A DNA stretch of 49,906 bases. Source: Bacteroidales bacterium. GTDB taxonomy: Bacteria > Bacteroidota > Bacteroidia > Bacteroidales > ML635J-15. The notes under the pieces were generated by a model, which saw nothing but the letters and a program-made list of their open reading frames with translations, was not told the DNA's origin and did not search any database. Position 1 is the first letter of the stretch; each line of letters opens with the position of its first letter. The position numbers and the translations under genes were made by a program. The DNA is taken from the NCBI GenBank assembly GCA_017617125.1, contig JAFZWY010000007.1, positions 1 through 49,906 on the forward strand, given 5' to 3'. This document shows positions 1 through 7,647 of the stretch, in pieces.

Positions 1-12
1 AGAAGAGATAAT

Positions 13-783
13 TTATTGTCTCCTTGTCTGATATTCCGAGGGAGAAATGCCTGTGTGGGTCTTGAAATATTTGCGGAAAGTAAACTGCTCGGGGAAACCC
101 AGTTCGTCGGCCACCTGCTTGACCATGATGTTTGGCTGGCGGAGGAGGTTCTTCGCCTGATTGATGGTGACCATGTTAATCCATTCCATAGGCGTATAGC
201 CCGATTCGTGCTTGACAATGTCGGCAAAATGGCGTGGCGTGAGGTCTTGCCTGTCCGCATAATAGTTGACAGTGCGGTGCTGGCGGTATTCCTGATTGAG
301 CAAAAGCAAAAAGGACATCAGTATTTGCCGCTTGTGCGAGAGCGGTTTGCACGTTTCCTGCAACTGTGCGCTGAACAGGAAAGCAAATTCGAGCAGTGTT
401 TCCTGCTTGAGTAGGCTGATGGTGGTGGAGAGCAGTTTGTGCCGTACAGGATGTTGCAGATTGTGCAGTTGCTGCTCCTTGCCTCGGATTTGTTCTGCAC
501 GGTGCATAAAGAAAGCCTGCTGCTCGTCGTCCAAACGGATATGCGGTGTTATGGAAATGACCTGCCGCGCAGGGAGAAGGTTCTGCGAAAAGATTGAATA
601 GATGTTCTCCAAATCGTCGTGAAGTACAACGGACGAGTAATCGGAGCTGCGACCCAGTTCAAGCATTGGGAATAGCGGCGAATGAATCATCATGATGCCC
701 CTGCTGATAAGGCAGCGACCATCAACAGTCATTTTCTCTGCCGTTCCTGCCGTGCATAATTCCAAACCAACTTGCGTGTCCAT
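13..783 (-). CDS. AraC-family transcriptional regulator
   Basis: 256-residue protein whose last ~100 residues form the double helix-turn-helix of the AraC/XylS family. The typical second-helix stretch is visible near the C-terminus (QVADELGF followed by FRKYFKTHTGISPSEY). The N-terminal half is a variable sensor region with no ligand I can name. The start at 783 is supported by a Bacteroidota -7 box (809-816) placed to give a short leader. The gene is divergent from the HXXEE membrane-protein gene at 959, which it may control, although this is only inferred from position. Family assignment is secure; the target is unknown. Confidence 0.93.
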   Translation of the reverse strand: MDTQVGLELCTAGTAEKMTVDGRCLISRGIMMIHSPLFPMLELGRSSDYSSVVLHDDLENIYSIFSQNLLPARQVISITPHIRLDDEQQAFFMHRAEQIRGKEQQLHNLQHPVRHKLLSTTISLLKQETLLEFAFLFSAQLQETCKPLSHKRQILMSFLLLLNQEYRQHRTVNYYADRQDLTPRHFADIVKHESGYTPMEWINMVTINQAKNLLRQPNIMVKQVADELGFPEQFTFRKYFKTHTGISPSEYQTRRQ

Positions 784-808
784 ATTTATAAGCGTTGATT
801 AACAGGTG

Positions 809-840
809 CAAAGATACAAAATATACCAATGGCAAAGCAA
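809..840 (-). promoter_or_regulatory. Promoter of the AraC gene
   Basis: On the minus strand TATCTTTG at 816-809 matches the Bacteroidota -7 consensus TAnnTTTG. A TTG at 840-838 lies 21 nt upstream as a possible -33 element, and a TTTG at 836-833 is an alternative. The box ends 25 nt before the ATG at 783. Confidence 0.6.
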
Positions 841-958
841 TATTTTGAGTTGATGATTATGTTTTTCGTAAAAATTGCTCAATAAAACCGACATATAACT
901 CTTTTCTATATGATGAAAAAGATGTTGTTTTGCATCGTCAAATTCAAAAAAAACGATT

Positions 959-1579
959 ATGTGGAAATTCATGAAACACTACGCATTGGAAATCTATACC
1001 GTGATTGCCATGCTGTTGATTGTGCTGGTTGCGGTTTGCATACCTGAACTATCTGTTATTCAAAAGTTTGTCGTCATACTGTCTTTCATTTACATCCTGC
1101 ATGAGTGGGAAGAAGGTCATTACCCTGGCGGATTCCTGAACCTCATCTCGCAGATGCTGCAACGCGACATTGATGACGAAACCAAACGCGGTAGTCGCTT
1201 GGTAACGGGTGTGTTCCTGCTGACAATGACGGTAGTGCCGTTCTTCTTCGGTGATGCCATTCCGATGTTTGTGGTAGCGATTGCGACCTTCTCGCTATTT
1301 GAAGGCTTTATCCATATTTTCGGAATCCGTATTTTTAGGCTGAAGAAATTCTACACCCCGGGCATGGTGACGGCAGAGATACAGGCTGTGATTTCCATTG
1401 CGCTCATTGTGTACTTAGCTGTCAATCATATAGGTGCATGGTATGATTATGTGTGCGGTCCCTTCATTTTCCTGGCTTGTTTCGCCTGCATGCAACGAAC
1501 GCTAATGTCGATGGTCGGCGGGCTGCATTACAGCGACATGCCGAAACTTATAAAGGCGCAACTGAAGAAAAAAGAATAA
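959..1579 (+). CDS. HXXEE domain-containing membrane protein
   Basis: 206-residue integral membrane protein. After a first membrane helix (about residues 12-30) it has the motif HEWEEGHYPGG near residue 48, the H-x-x-E-E signature that names the HXXEE family, followed by several more hydrophobic segments. The family is widespread but uncharacterised; the conserved His and Glu residues within the membrane suggest metal binding or a membrane-embedded enzyme, which is inference. It stands alone, divergent from the AraC gene, with 415 nt of non-coding DNA downstream. Confidence 0.85.
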   Translation: MWKFMKHYALEIYTVIAMLLIVLVAVCIPELSVIQKFVVILSFIYILHEWEEGHYPGGFLNLISQMLQRDIDDETKRGSRLVTGVFLLTMTVVPFFFGDAIPMFVVAIATFSLFEGFIHIFGIRIFRLKKFYTPGMVTAEIQAVISIALIVYLAVNHIGAWYDYVCGPFIFLACFACMQRTLMSMVGGLHYSDMPKLIKAQLKKKE

Positions 1580-1995
1580 ATTTTGAGGCTAGAGTTTGAC
1601 ATTGAGCTGAAATTATTATGTTTTTCCCTAATTCTATCCGTCATTCCGTAAGACAAAGCGAACAGCAAAAGGAACGTTGCTTGTGAGCCTGTCTGTACGG
1701 AACGCTGCTTGCAGCCTCGCGAAACGAAGTGAGCAATCTCCTTGTATATAGCCGACCCTTCGACTTCCCTTCGGCTACGCTCTGGGGGCGGCTCAGGGAG
1801 CGGCTATTACTCTCCGTTCCGTATCGCGTTATTGTTCTAACTTGCGGAACCTTTAGCTCGCGCAGTGAAACAAGCAATGACAGTCTCTTTTTGTTTCTAT
1901 GAAAAATCAGTTATACACGAAACTAGAGCCAATTTTGATCAAAGTCGGATTGCAACCTTTTGTTCACTGCCATAGCAGTAAATAAAACGAGGACA
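1580..1995. other. Intergenic region with a repeat remnant
   Basis: About 415 nt without a credible gene. A 78-codon minus-strand frame (1641-1877) is open here but has low-complexity composition, no promoter and no recognisable protein. The stretch contains a GC-rich repeat-like element at 1756-1801, listed separately. Confidence 0.6.
1756..1801 (-). repeat. CTGAGC/TCGAAG-type intergenic repeat, copy 1
   Basis: The sequence begins CCCTTCGACTTCCCTTCG and ends GGCTCAGGGAGC. This is the reverse complement arrangement of the element at 18881-18911 (GCTCCCTGAGCTTGTCGAAG...), with extra sequence between the two halves. It belongs to a common class of dispersed intergenic repeats and is not coding. 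Confidence 0.55.
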
Positions 1996-2196
1996 TCATT
2001 CTTTTGTAAATATGTAAACTGCCAATGTCGGGAGAAAGACCAACAGCAATAGCACAACCTCTACAATAGCGTACGACCCGAAATAATCAACCAATGTCTG
2101 GAATTTCAAAACGCCATCAACCAAAATGACCAAAAATGCAAACCAGCAGAGAAAGAATATTACAGAATACTTGATTTTTCGCTTCTTCAGTTTCAT
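1996..2196 (-). CDS. Small two-helix membrane protein, unknown function
   Basis: 66-residue protein starting MKLKKRKIKYS, with a positively charged N-terminus followed by two hydrophobic segments (about residues 10-28 and 38-62) separated by a short loop. I chose the ATG at 2196 over a longer frame beginning at 2235 because a clear -7 box, TATATTTG at 2216-2209, lies inside the longer version and 12 nt before this ATG. No family recognised. It is divergent from the nitroreductase gene. It could be a real small membrane protein; the promoter raises confidence, but there is no homology evidence. Confidence 0.5.
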   Translation of the reverse strand: MKLKKRKIKYSVIFFLCWFAFLVILVDGVLKFQTLVDYFGSYAIVEVVLLLLVFLPTLAVYIFTKE

Positions 2197-2208
2197 TGCA
2201 ACTTTTTG

Positions 2209-2216
2209 CAAATATA
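2209..2216 (-). promoter_or_regulatory. -7 box of small membrane protein gene
   Basis: TATATTTG on the minus strand matches TAnnTTTG. It ends 12 nt before the ATG at 2196, so the transcript would have a very short leader. No clear -33 element at ideal spacing. Confidence 0.5.
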
Positions 2217-2290
2217 AATATTTTTCAAAATCCAACCTATTTTAGGTACTTTTGATAATCGCAAAAATGATCCAATTTTTTGTAATAAAC

Positions 2291-2320
2291 TTGCATTTTT
2301 GACAGGAAACAATACCTTTG
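2291..2320 (+). promoter_or_regulatory. Promoter of nitroreductase-MBL gene pair
   Basis: TTG at 2291-2293, then 19 nt, then TACCTTTG at 2313-2320. Both elements and their spacing fit the Bacteroidota -33/-7 promoter. The ATG at 2342 follows 21 nt later. Confidence 0.65.
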
Positions 2321-2341
2321 CAAAATCAAATACATCATATT

Positions 2342-3034
2342 ATGACAATACAGGAAGCAATAACGGCACGACACAGCGTACGCCAATATACAGACAAACC
2401 CATCGAACCCGAAAAAATTGAACAAATTGCAGCTTTAATTGAAAATTGCAACAGCGAAGGCGGTGTTCATATACAATTAGTAACCAACGAACCTAGCGCC
2501 TTTTCGGGCGGAATTGCAAAGTATGGCAATTTCAGCGGTATAAAAAACTACATTGCAATGGTCTGCAAGAAAAACGACGACACAAAACTAGGCTACTACG
2601 GTGAACAAATTGTACTTCTGGCACAAACCCTCGGACTTAACACCTGCTGGGTAGGTCTCAATTTCAGCAAACAACCCGACAAATACAAAGTCGGAAAAGA
2701 CGAGAAACTTATATGTTTGGTTTCGTTAGGTTACGGTACTAATCAAGGCGTTCCCCACCCGCAGAAAAAAGGTTACGAAGCATATTGCGATGACTTGCGC
2801 TCAAACAAACAGGCACTGCCCGATTGGTTTGTAAACGGAATGAAATCTGCATTGCTTGCACCGACTGCCGTAAACCAGCAAAAGTTCAAATTCTTACTTC
2901 ACGATGGCAACAAGGTAGAAGCAACCACGACATTCTCGCTATTCAACGGATTCGGATATTCAAAACTCGACCTAGGAATAGCAAAGTACCATTTCGAAAT
3001 TGGTGCCGGAAAAGAAAACTTTCAATGGATATAA
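2342..3034 (+). CDS. Nitroreductase family protein
   Basis: 230-residue protein of the FMN-dependent nitroreductase superfamily, which reduces nitro compounds, quinones or enones with NAD(P)H. The N-terminus has the typical TARHSVRQYTDKPI motif, whose Arg residues contact FMN phosphate. A second family-like stretch, KSALLAPTAVNQQKF, lies in the C-terminal half. A TTG 24 nt upstream is also open, but it lies within the -7 box, so the ATG at 2342 is preferred. The MBL-fold gene begins 2 nt after the stop, so the two are probably co-transcribed. The natural substrate cannot be told from sequence. Confidence 0.9.
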   Translation: MTIQEAITARHSVRQYTDKPIEPEKIEQIAALIENCNSEGGVHIQLVTNEPSAFSGGIAKYGNFSGIKNYIAMVCKKNDDTKLGYYGEQIVLLAQTLGLNTCWVGLNFSKQPDKYKVGKDEKLICLVSLGYGTNQGVPHPQKKGYEAYCDDLRSNKQALPDWFVNGMKSALLAPTAVNQQKFKFLLHDGNKVEATTTFSLFNGFGYSKLDLGIAKYHFEIGAGKENFQWI

Positions 3035-3036
3035 GC

Positions 3037-3813
3037 ATGAAAATCAGAACTATACAAACAGGAAGCACACTTGTTTCAAATGCAGTTCCCAATCGGGCTA
3101 CACATCGCTTTGCATACGCATACACTGGACTGTTCCAACGGCGAAGCAAACGCATAGAAGTGCCTGTAAAATGCTTTTACATTACTATCGGTACGCATCA
3201 TATTCTGGTTGATGCCGGCTGGAGCAAAATCGTGCGCACCCGACCTCTCAAACATCTTGGATTCGGATTGTGGTACGCCAGCGAACCTGTTATGGCGGAA
3301 GGAGAAGCCGCTTGCGAGCAACTGGCAAACCAACCTATTGATGCCATACTTATGACACACCTCGACTGCGACCATATATCAGGATTGCACGATTTCAACA
3401 ACATTGACACATATACATCGGCAAAAGAAATCGCGTATGCTAGCCAAAAGCGTGTACGTTATGGCAAACTTACGCGCGGACTAACATTTCATACGATAAA
3501 TTTCACATCTGACAATGATGCGCCATTCGGCAAGTCGGCTGATTTGTTCGGCGATGCTACTGTTTTTGCATACCTTACGCCAACACATTCGGCAGGCAGT
3601 GTGATTTACAAGATTGTTGACGGAAACAAGTTCGCGCTAATTGTCGGCGACAACGGATATATGCAGGATTCATGGTTACAAGGCTTGCTGCCGGGACCTC
3701 TCTACAATGCCGACAATATGCGAAAGTGTCTTGCTTGGATTAAAGGACAAAGTTTGAATCCTGATTGCCTCGGCATTTTCTGCGCCCATGATACAAGGAT
3801 GTTGAACATATAA
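3037..3813 (+). CDS. MBL-fold metallo-hydrolase
   Basis: 258-residue metallo-beta-lactamase-fold hydrolase. The metal-binding signature is HLDCDHISGLHDF around residue 108 (H-x-D-x-D-H type), preceded by IGTHHILVDAGW, a typical first strand pair. GDNGYM near residue 208 supplies the bridging Asp, and FCAHD near the end is the last His-containing loop. The overall form resembles the AttM/AiiA lactonase-like branch, but substrate is not predictable. The ATG at 3037 follows the nitroreductase stop by 2 nt; an in-frame ATG at 3025 would overlap that gene. It may act on a product of the nitroreductase or detoxify an electrophile; that is inference. Confidence 0.85.
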   Translation: MKIRTIQTGSTLVSNAVPNRATHRFAYAYTGLFQRRSKRIEVPVKCFYITIGTHHILVDAGWSKIVRTRPLKHLGFGLWYASEPVMAEGEAACEQLANQPIDAILMTHLDCDHISGLHDFNNIDTYTSAKEIAYASQKRVRYGKLTRGLTFHTINFTSDNDAPFGKSADLFGDATVFAYLTPTHSAGSVIYKIVDGNKFALIVGDNGYMQDSWLQGLLPGPLYNADNMRKCLAWIKGQSLNPDCLGIFCAHDTRMLNI

Positions 3814-3815
3814 AA

Positions 3816-3849
3816 TTTCCGCCACCCAAATCTTCGCCTGCATTGCGGA
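3816..3849. repeat. Conserved intergenic hairpin element, copy 1 (diverged)
   Basis: TTTCCGCCACCCAAATC at the left and TTGCGGA at the right, 34 nt, related to the copies at 7613-7646 and 11277-11311. The stem is weaker here because one arm reads CCGCC instead of CCGCAA. It lies 9 nt past the stop of the macrodomain gene and between convergent genes. Confidence 0.6.
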
Positions 3850-3858
3850 TAGCTTCAA

Positions 3859-4614
3859 TTATAGAAGCCGTTGATAAATTTCTTTATCTACATCCTTGAA
3901 CACATTGAAAACAATGTGCTTCAAGTGGGTGTTTGGATGTGCAGCAAAGTAATCCTTAACGGTTTTAACGGCGATTTCTGCCGCCAATTCGTTCGGAAAA
4001 CAAAACTCGCCTGTGGAAATACAGCAAAATGCAATACTTTCGAGATTATTCTCATCTGCGCATGCCATAATGGCGCGGTAACACGATGACAACTGCTCTT
4101 TTTGAAAATCCGTCGGGACACCATCGGGGACAATAGGACCAACCGTATGGATTACATACTTGCAGGGCAGATTATAAGCCCTGGTGATTTTTGCATTGCC
4201 AGTAGGTTCCTCATACCCTTGCTTTTGCATAAGTTCGTAACATTCCTGTCGCAGTTGCACACCAGCAGCGGAATGTATGGCGTTGTCGATACACTTGTGC
4301 AACGGATGAAAGCAACCCAACATCTGCCTGTTGGCTGCATTCACAATAGCATCCACCTTCAGGCGCGTGATGTCGCCTTGCCAAATCTGCATCGGAACAT
4401 CGGGCAATTCCACAATGCCTTTTTCATTCAACTGTTCCTGCAATTCCTCGTCCTGCAAACGCAAAAAATCCTCGCTAACAGGCTTCGGCATCCGCACATT
4501 GCGCAAAGCACGGAACAAATCGCGTCTTGCCTCAACATTGTTAGGAACCTGCATTCCAGAATATTGCGAATCTTCTTTCAGAAGGTAATTTATCAAGAAA
4601 TCCAAACGGTTCAT
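3859..4614 (-). CDS. Zinc-type macrodomain protein-ADP-ribose hydrolase
   Basis: 251-residue protein with a ~75-residue helical N-terminal extension and a macrodomain from about residue 76. The ADP-ribose site is seen as GDITRLKVDAIVNAAN (residues 80-95). It is followed by G-C-F-x-P-x-H-x-C-I-D (100-110), whose Cys101, His106 and Cys108 match the zinc-binding loop of the hydrolase class that partners SirTM sirtuins in staphylococci and streptococci. HTVGP and the CISTGEFCFP loop complete the domain. These enzymes remove mono-ADP-ribose from proteins. It starts 2 nt after the stop of the sirtuin gene and is the last gene of the six-gene set. Confidence 0.92.
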   Translation of the reverse strand: MNRLDFLINYLLKEDSQYSGMQVPNNVEARRDLFRALRNVRMPKPVSEDFLRLQDEELQEQLNEKGIVELPDVPMQIWQGDITRLKVDAIVNAANRQMLGCFHPLHKCIDNAIHSAAGVQLRQECYELMQKQGYEEPTGNAKITRAYNLPCKYVIHTVGPIVPDGVPTDFQKEQLSSCYRAIMACADENNLESIAFCCISTGEFCFPNELAAEIAVKTVKDYFAAHPNTHLKHIVFNVFKDVDKEIYQRLL

Positions 4615-4616
4615 TT

Positions 4617-5471
4617 TCAGGCGTTTTTCATATTCAACATCTTTTCCAAAACCTCGCCAATATCGGCATTGATGACAATTGAACGGTCTTGAATCTGCTC
4701 CACCGTGAACGCTTCTCCGAGATTGATTGTGGCGTATGTGGCGTTGGCATTCTGGTATGTCATCTTTATGAACGGCACTTTGAAGATTGCTGGTGTATTG
4801 CTTCCGCTACCCAAGTCAAGGAACAATATTTTTCCACCGTCGTGAGAGCGTAGAAAATCGGCATAACTTTGTGCTGCAAAATGCCAGCCCTCATCCTCGA
4901 CAAAGGTATCGTCGGAACGCAAATTCATCGTCATTTTGCCACCGCATACAGGACATTTTGGAATCAATTCCTTCGGAATGCGCATATTTTTCTGCTCGGC
5001 AATCATCTTTTCCACTAAATCTTCGTTATCGTAAGTTTTTTGGTGACAAGGTGTTGCGCACTGAAACAAACCATAGTCGCCCTGTGTGTAGAACAAACGC
5101 TTCTTGTCGAACCCCGACTTCTGGAACTGATGGTCAACATTGGTTGTAATGACAAAATAATCCTTGTCTTTCAGGAGTTTAAGAAGATTGCTGTAAACAG
5201 GTTTAGGTGCTGGAACATATCTGTTGTAATAAATATGTCTGCTCCAATACGCCCAGTGCTCCTCCTGCGTTGGAAATTGATAAAATCCAGCCGTGTACAT
5301 ATCAGTGAAGCCATATTTCTTGATAAAATCATCAAAATATCGCCGAAACCGCTCGCCCGAATAGGTAAAACCCGCCGAAGTGGAAAGCCCTGCACCAGCG
5401 CCGACAATTACTGCATCGGCATCACAAAGCGCATTGTACAACTTTTCTATTTGCAAAACATCTACCCCCAT
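4617..5471 (-). CDS. SirTM-type sirtuin, probable protein ADP-ribosyltransferase
   Basis: 284-residue sirtuin. GAGAGLSTSAG (24-34) binds NAD and TTNVDHQF (109-116) supplies the Asn/Asp pair. The position of the catalytic His of deacetylating sirtuins is occupied by Gln130 (YTQGDYG), as in class M sirtuins (SirTM), which ADP-ribosylate rather than deacylate. Cys138, Cys142, Cys173 and Cys176 form the zinc site. In Firmicutes, SirTM modifies a lipoylated GcvH-like carrier encoded next to it; no such carrier or lipoate ligase lies in this window. The start overlaps the end of the leucine-rich repeat gene by 10 nt, and the macrodomain gene follows 2 nt downstream, a conserved writer-eraser pairing. 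Confidence 0.92.
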   Translation of the reverse strand: MGVDVLQIEKLYNALCDADAVIVGAGAGLSTSAGFTYSGERFRRYFDDFIKKYGFTDMYTAGFYQFPTQEEHWAYWSRHIYYNRYVPAPKPVYSNLLKLLKDKDYFVITTNVDHQFQKSGFDKKRLFYTQGDYGLFQCATPCHQKTYDNEDLVEKMIAEQKNMRIPKELIPKCPVCGGKMTMNLRSDDTFVEDEGWHFAAQSYADFLRSHDGGKILFLDLGSGSNTPAIFKVPFIKMTYQNANATYATINLGEAFTVEQIQDRSIVINADIGEVLEKMLNMKNA

Positions 5472-5944
5472 GCCTGACTGCTTATTTTTACCGTATCTTT
5501 ACAAATCAGTTCCATTTGCCTGTCGCACCCCTCGAATGCGTGACAGCAAATTTCCTCAAGCGCATCGTTGCAAACAACTTTCCTCAAATTCTTGCAGTCC
5601 TTGAAAGCAAACGGGGCAATGTACCTTAGTTTTTCGGGAAGGCGAATTTCCTCGATACTGCTACGCACAAATGCATACTGCCACATATTTTCAAGACTCG
5701 ACGGCAAAACAATGCTTTTCAAATTACTGCAACCGTCAAAAACAAACCCACCTATTTCGCGCACCGAATTGGGTATGTGTACCGCTGTGATTTCCGTATG
5801 CCCTTTGAACAAATCGTCGAACAGAACCGTAACCGGATGACCGCAATACATTTCCGGAATCGTCACCTCGGCATCGTCGCCCTTGTAACTTATGGCGCAA
5901 TATGTGCCGTTTTCCTCTACCGGCTTGAACATGAACTCTTGCAT
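5462..5944 (-). CDS. BspA-like leucine-rich repeat protein
   Basis: 160-residue protein of BspA-type leucine-rich repeats (LRR_5). Repeating units such as HIPNSVREIGGFVFDGCSNL and RYIAPFAFKDCKNLRKV are visible from about residue 50 to 150. It has no signal peptide, so it probably stays in the cytoplasm, unlike most BspA proteins, which are surface adhesins. It sits between a flavin-binding protein and the sirtuin and overlaps the latter by 10 nt, so it is translated with it. It might serve as a binding partner or target of the sirtuin-macrodomain pair, which is inference only. Confidence 0.85.
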   Translation of the reverse strand: MQEFMFKPVEENGTYCAISYKGDDAEVTIPEMYCGHPVTVLFDDLFKGHTEITAVHIPNSVREIGGFVFDGCSNLKSIVLPSSLENMWQYAFVRSSIEEIRLPEKLRYIAPFAFKDCKNLRKVVCNDALEEICCHAFEGCDRQMELICKDTVKISSQAWG

Positions 5945-5950
5945 AATCTA

Positions 5951-6400
5951 CTATTTTTCAAACCTTTCGCCTACAAAGCCCTCGGCGACAGTTTCATTTT
6001 CAAGGTCGAAATGAAGAAGCACAGGCGGTGTAGGATTAAGGTCGTAGTAATCCACTTTTGATAATCGCAGACAAAAATACTCCAATTTTTCGTAACTCGT
6101 GTAAAGCCGTGGCAGAACCGGATTATTGTTGTAAATCCATTGTTTCACCTCATCGGCGACATCGAAAAACACCTTGCCTGCGCCACGAACCGACACCTTG
6201 TCAGCCACCGACAGTATTTCGACATTGGGGTTTGCTTTAAGTTCCTTGTAAACATCCTTTTTCGCAGAAGTTGCAAAGTAAAGGGCGGTGCCATCGTGCT
6301 TCATTATCTGGAATACGCGAACCTTTGGAAGGTTGCCCTCGCAAGTGGCAAAGGCAACCTCGTAGTGCTCTTTCAGAAAGTCTAACGCTTTTTGTAGCAT
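5951..6400 (-). CDS. Pyridoxamine 5'-phosphate oxidase-like flavin-binding protein
   Basis: 149-residue split-barrel flavoprotein of the PNPOx-like family. The core runs from MLQKALDFLKEHYEVAFATC through RVFQIMKHDGTALYFATSAKKDVYKELKANP to VRGAGKVFFD, the usual order for small FMN- or F420-type split barrels. The ATG at 6400 is 1 nt from the stop of the oxidoreductase gene upstream; a longer open frame reaching 6514 only overlaps that gene. Some relatives (NimA type) reduce nitroimidazoles, but specificity cannot be read here. It belongs to the HxlR-led gene set. Confidence 0.85.
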   Translation of the reverse strand: MLQKALDFLKEHYEVAFATCEGNLPKVRVFQIMKHDGTALYFATSAKKDVYKELKANPNVEILSVADKVSVRGAGKVFFDVADEVKQWIYNNNPVLPRLYTSYEKLEYFCLRLSKVDYYDLNPTPPVLLHFDLENETVAEGFVGERFEK

Positions 6401-6401
6401 A

Positions 6402-7052
6402 TTAGTACCCGATTGTAAATCTTTCCTTGTGATGGTTTTCCTGTTCGAGTTCATCGACCATTGCCATAGCGTAGTCCTGAACCGAAATATGGCTGTTGCC
6501 TTGTTCATCGACAATAAGGTCGTCCTTTCCGAGACGGAAAATGCCAGTGCGTTTGCCGTCGTTGTCGAATGCTCCTGCCGGCGAGAAGAAAATCCAGTCG
6601 ATGTCGTTTTCTTTCATCAAGGTGTTAAGGTAGAAATCGCCCAAGGGACGAACGCCGCCCATAATTTCCTGCGGTATGGCACCCGAATCGACAACGCGCA
6701 GACCGGGAGCGCAGAACAATGTGCCTGCCCCGCCAACTATCAGCATACGCTTCACACAGCTTTTCTTTGCCGCTTCGAGTATTCTCGGGTAGTTGGTTTC
6801 GATGAGAGTGGCAATGTCCGGATTCATCCATCCAGGGTTGTATGCACTTATAATGGCATCTTTTCCCTCAGCGAGTTTTACTATTGCGTCCACATTCGCA
6901 ACATCTTCCTTTACTGCTACAATATTCTCATTTTTAGGCAGTTTTTCAATATCACGGACTACAGCAGTCACCTTGTGACCACGATTTACCAATTCGTTCA
7001 ATATTGCTGAACCTACAAAACCTGTTGCTCCGATTAAAATTACATTTTTCAT
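6402..7052 (-). CDS. NAD(P)-binding oxidoreductase (atypical SDR, YwnB/NmrA-like)
   Basis: 216-residue Rossmann-fold protein. The N-terminal GATGFVGSAI is the glycine-rich dinucleotide site, followed by NRGHKVTAVVRD, and DAIISAYNPGW is the usual fourth-strand region. It is of the short atypical SDR type with no clear Tyr-x-x-x-Lys. Such proteins are often quinone or flavin reductases or redox sensors. In this position, directly behind an HxlR regulator, it is a likely member of a quinone/electrophile response. A 54-nt gap separates it from the HxlR gene. Confidence 0.88.
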   Translation of the reverse strand: MKNVILIGATGFVGSAILNELVNRGHKVTAVVRDIEKLPKNENIVAVKEDVANVDAIVKLAEGKDAIISAYNPGWMNPDIATLIETNYPRILEAAKKSCVKRMLIVGGAGTLFCAPGLRVVDSGAIPQEIMGGVRPLGDFYLNTLMKENDIDWIFFSPAGAFDNDGKRTGIFRLGKDDLIVDEQGNSHISVQDYAMAMVDELEQENHHKERFTIGY

Positions 7053-7106
7053 GACAAAATCCTTTCTTTTTAATGATATTTATTGTTTAAACTACTTATT
7101 TTCAAC

Positions 7107-7469
7107 CTATTTCTTTTTGTTTCTATCTTTGACAATCTCGTCGAAATGTTCAATTCCCCAAGCAATCAAGGCGTCGAGATGTGGCAAAAGGCTCATACCA
7201 CGCTTAGTAAGACGATATTCCACCCGTGGTGGCACTTCGGCAAAGAGTTCACGGCTTATTATGCCGTCCTCTTCGAGATGGCGCAATGTTGATGTCAGCA
7301 TTTTCTGGGAAATGTCGGGGATTTGCCTCCATAAATCGTTGAAACGCAACACATTATTTTGTTCCAAAGTATAAAGCACCAGCAGCGACCACTTGTCTGT
7401 GATGTGTGCTATGATATTGCGAATCGGGCAATCGGGGGTTGTTGCGTTGAATATTTCTTTTTTATCCAT
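7107..7469 (-). CDS. HxlR-family transcriptional regulator
   Basis: 120-residue winged-helix regulator of the HxlR/YodB family. CPIRNIIAHITDKWSLLVLYTL (from residue 14) is the family N-terminus, followed by FNDLWRQIPDISQKMLTSTLRHLEEDG (recognition helix) and VEYRLTKRGMSLLPHL. Cys14 lies where YodB-like members have their electrophile-sensing cysteine. It is the first gene of the set running to 3859 and probably regulates that set and itself. A perfect 13-nt palindrome touches its start codon. Confidence 0.93.
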   Translation of the reverse strand: MDKKEIFNATTPDCPIRNIIAHITDKWSLLVLYTLEQNNVLRFNDLWRQIPDISQKMLTSTLRHLEEDGIISRELFAEVPPRVEYRLTKRGMSLLPHLDALIAWGIEHFDEIVKDRNKKK

Positions 7470-7494
7470 AGTTACTAACTATTATTCCGTTACT
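7469..7494. promoter_or_regulatory. Candidate HxlR operator
   Basis: TAGTTACTAACTA at 7469-7481 is a perfect 13-nt palindrome overlapping the last base of the HxlR start codon. The GTTACT half is repeated at 7489-7494, 18 nt away on the same face of the helix. Its placement over the translation start and leader would suit autoregulation. No binding evidence exists. Confidence 0.4.
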
Positions 7495-7612
7495 TTCAAA
7501 TTTTCCGCAAAGAAAAGCAAAAAACTATTGTCGTGCAACAAGTTACAAAAACCATACACACGCACTAAAAGGTTAGTAAAACTATATCTCAAGGAGTTCG
7601 GGCATGAAAAAT

Positions 7613-7646
7613 TTTCCGCAACCCAAGCCTTCGCCCGAATTGCGGA
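7613..7646. repeat. Conserved intergenic hairpin element, copy 2
   Basis: 34 nt running from TTTCCGCAACCCAAGCC to CCGAATTGCGGA. The ends TCCGCAA and TTGCGGA are exact inverted repeats (7 bp) around a ~19-nt conserved loop. It starts 1 nt past the stop of the YdeI-like gene, and on the minus strand the stem is followed by AAAATTTTT, so it could act as a terminator. Confidence 0.7.
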
Positions 7647-7647
7647 T

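Noticed and set aside
1641..1877. 78-codon minus-strand frame
   Set aside because: It covers an intergenic repeat element, has no promoter or recognisable protein and is rich in Arg/Ser from GC-rich repeat DNA.
4102..4692. 196-codon plus-strand frame
   Set aside because: Antisense of the macrodomain gene, whose active-site motifs are intact.
6401..6514. N-terminal extension of the PNPOx-like protein
   Set aside because: The extra residues overlap the oxidoreductase gene in another frame and are not part of the split-barrel fold.
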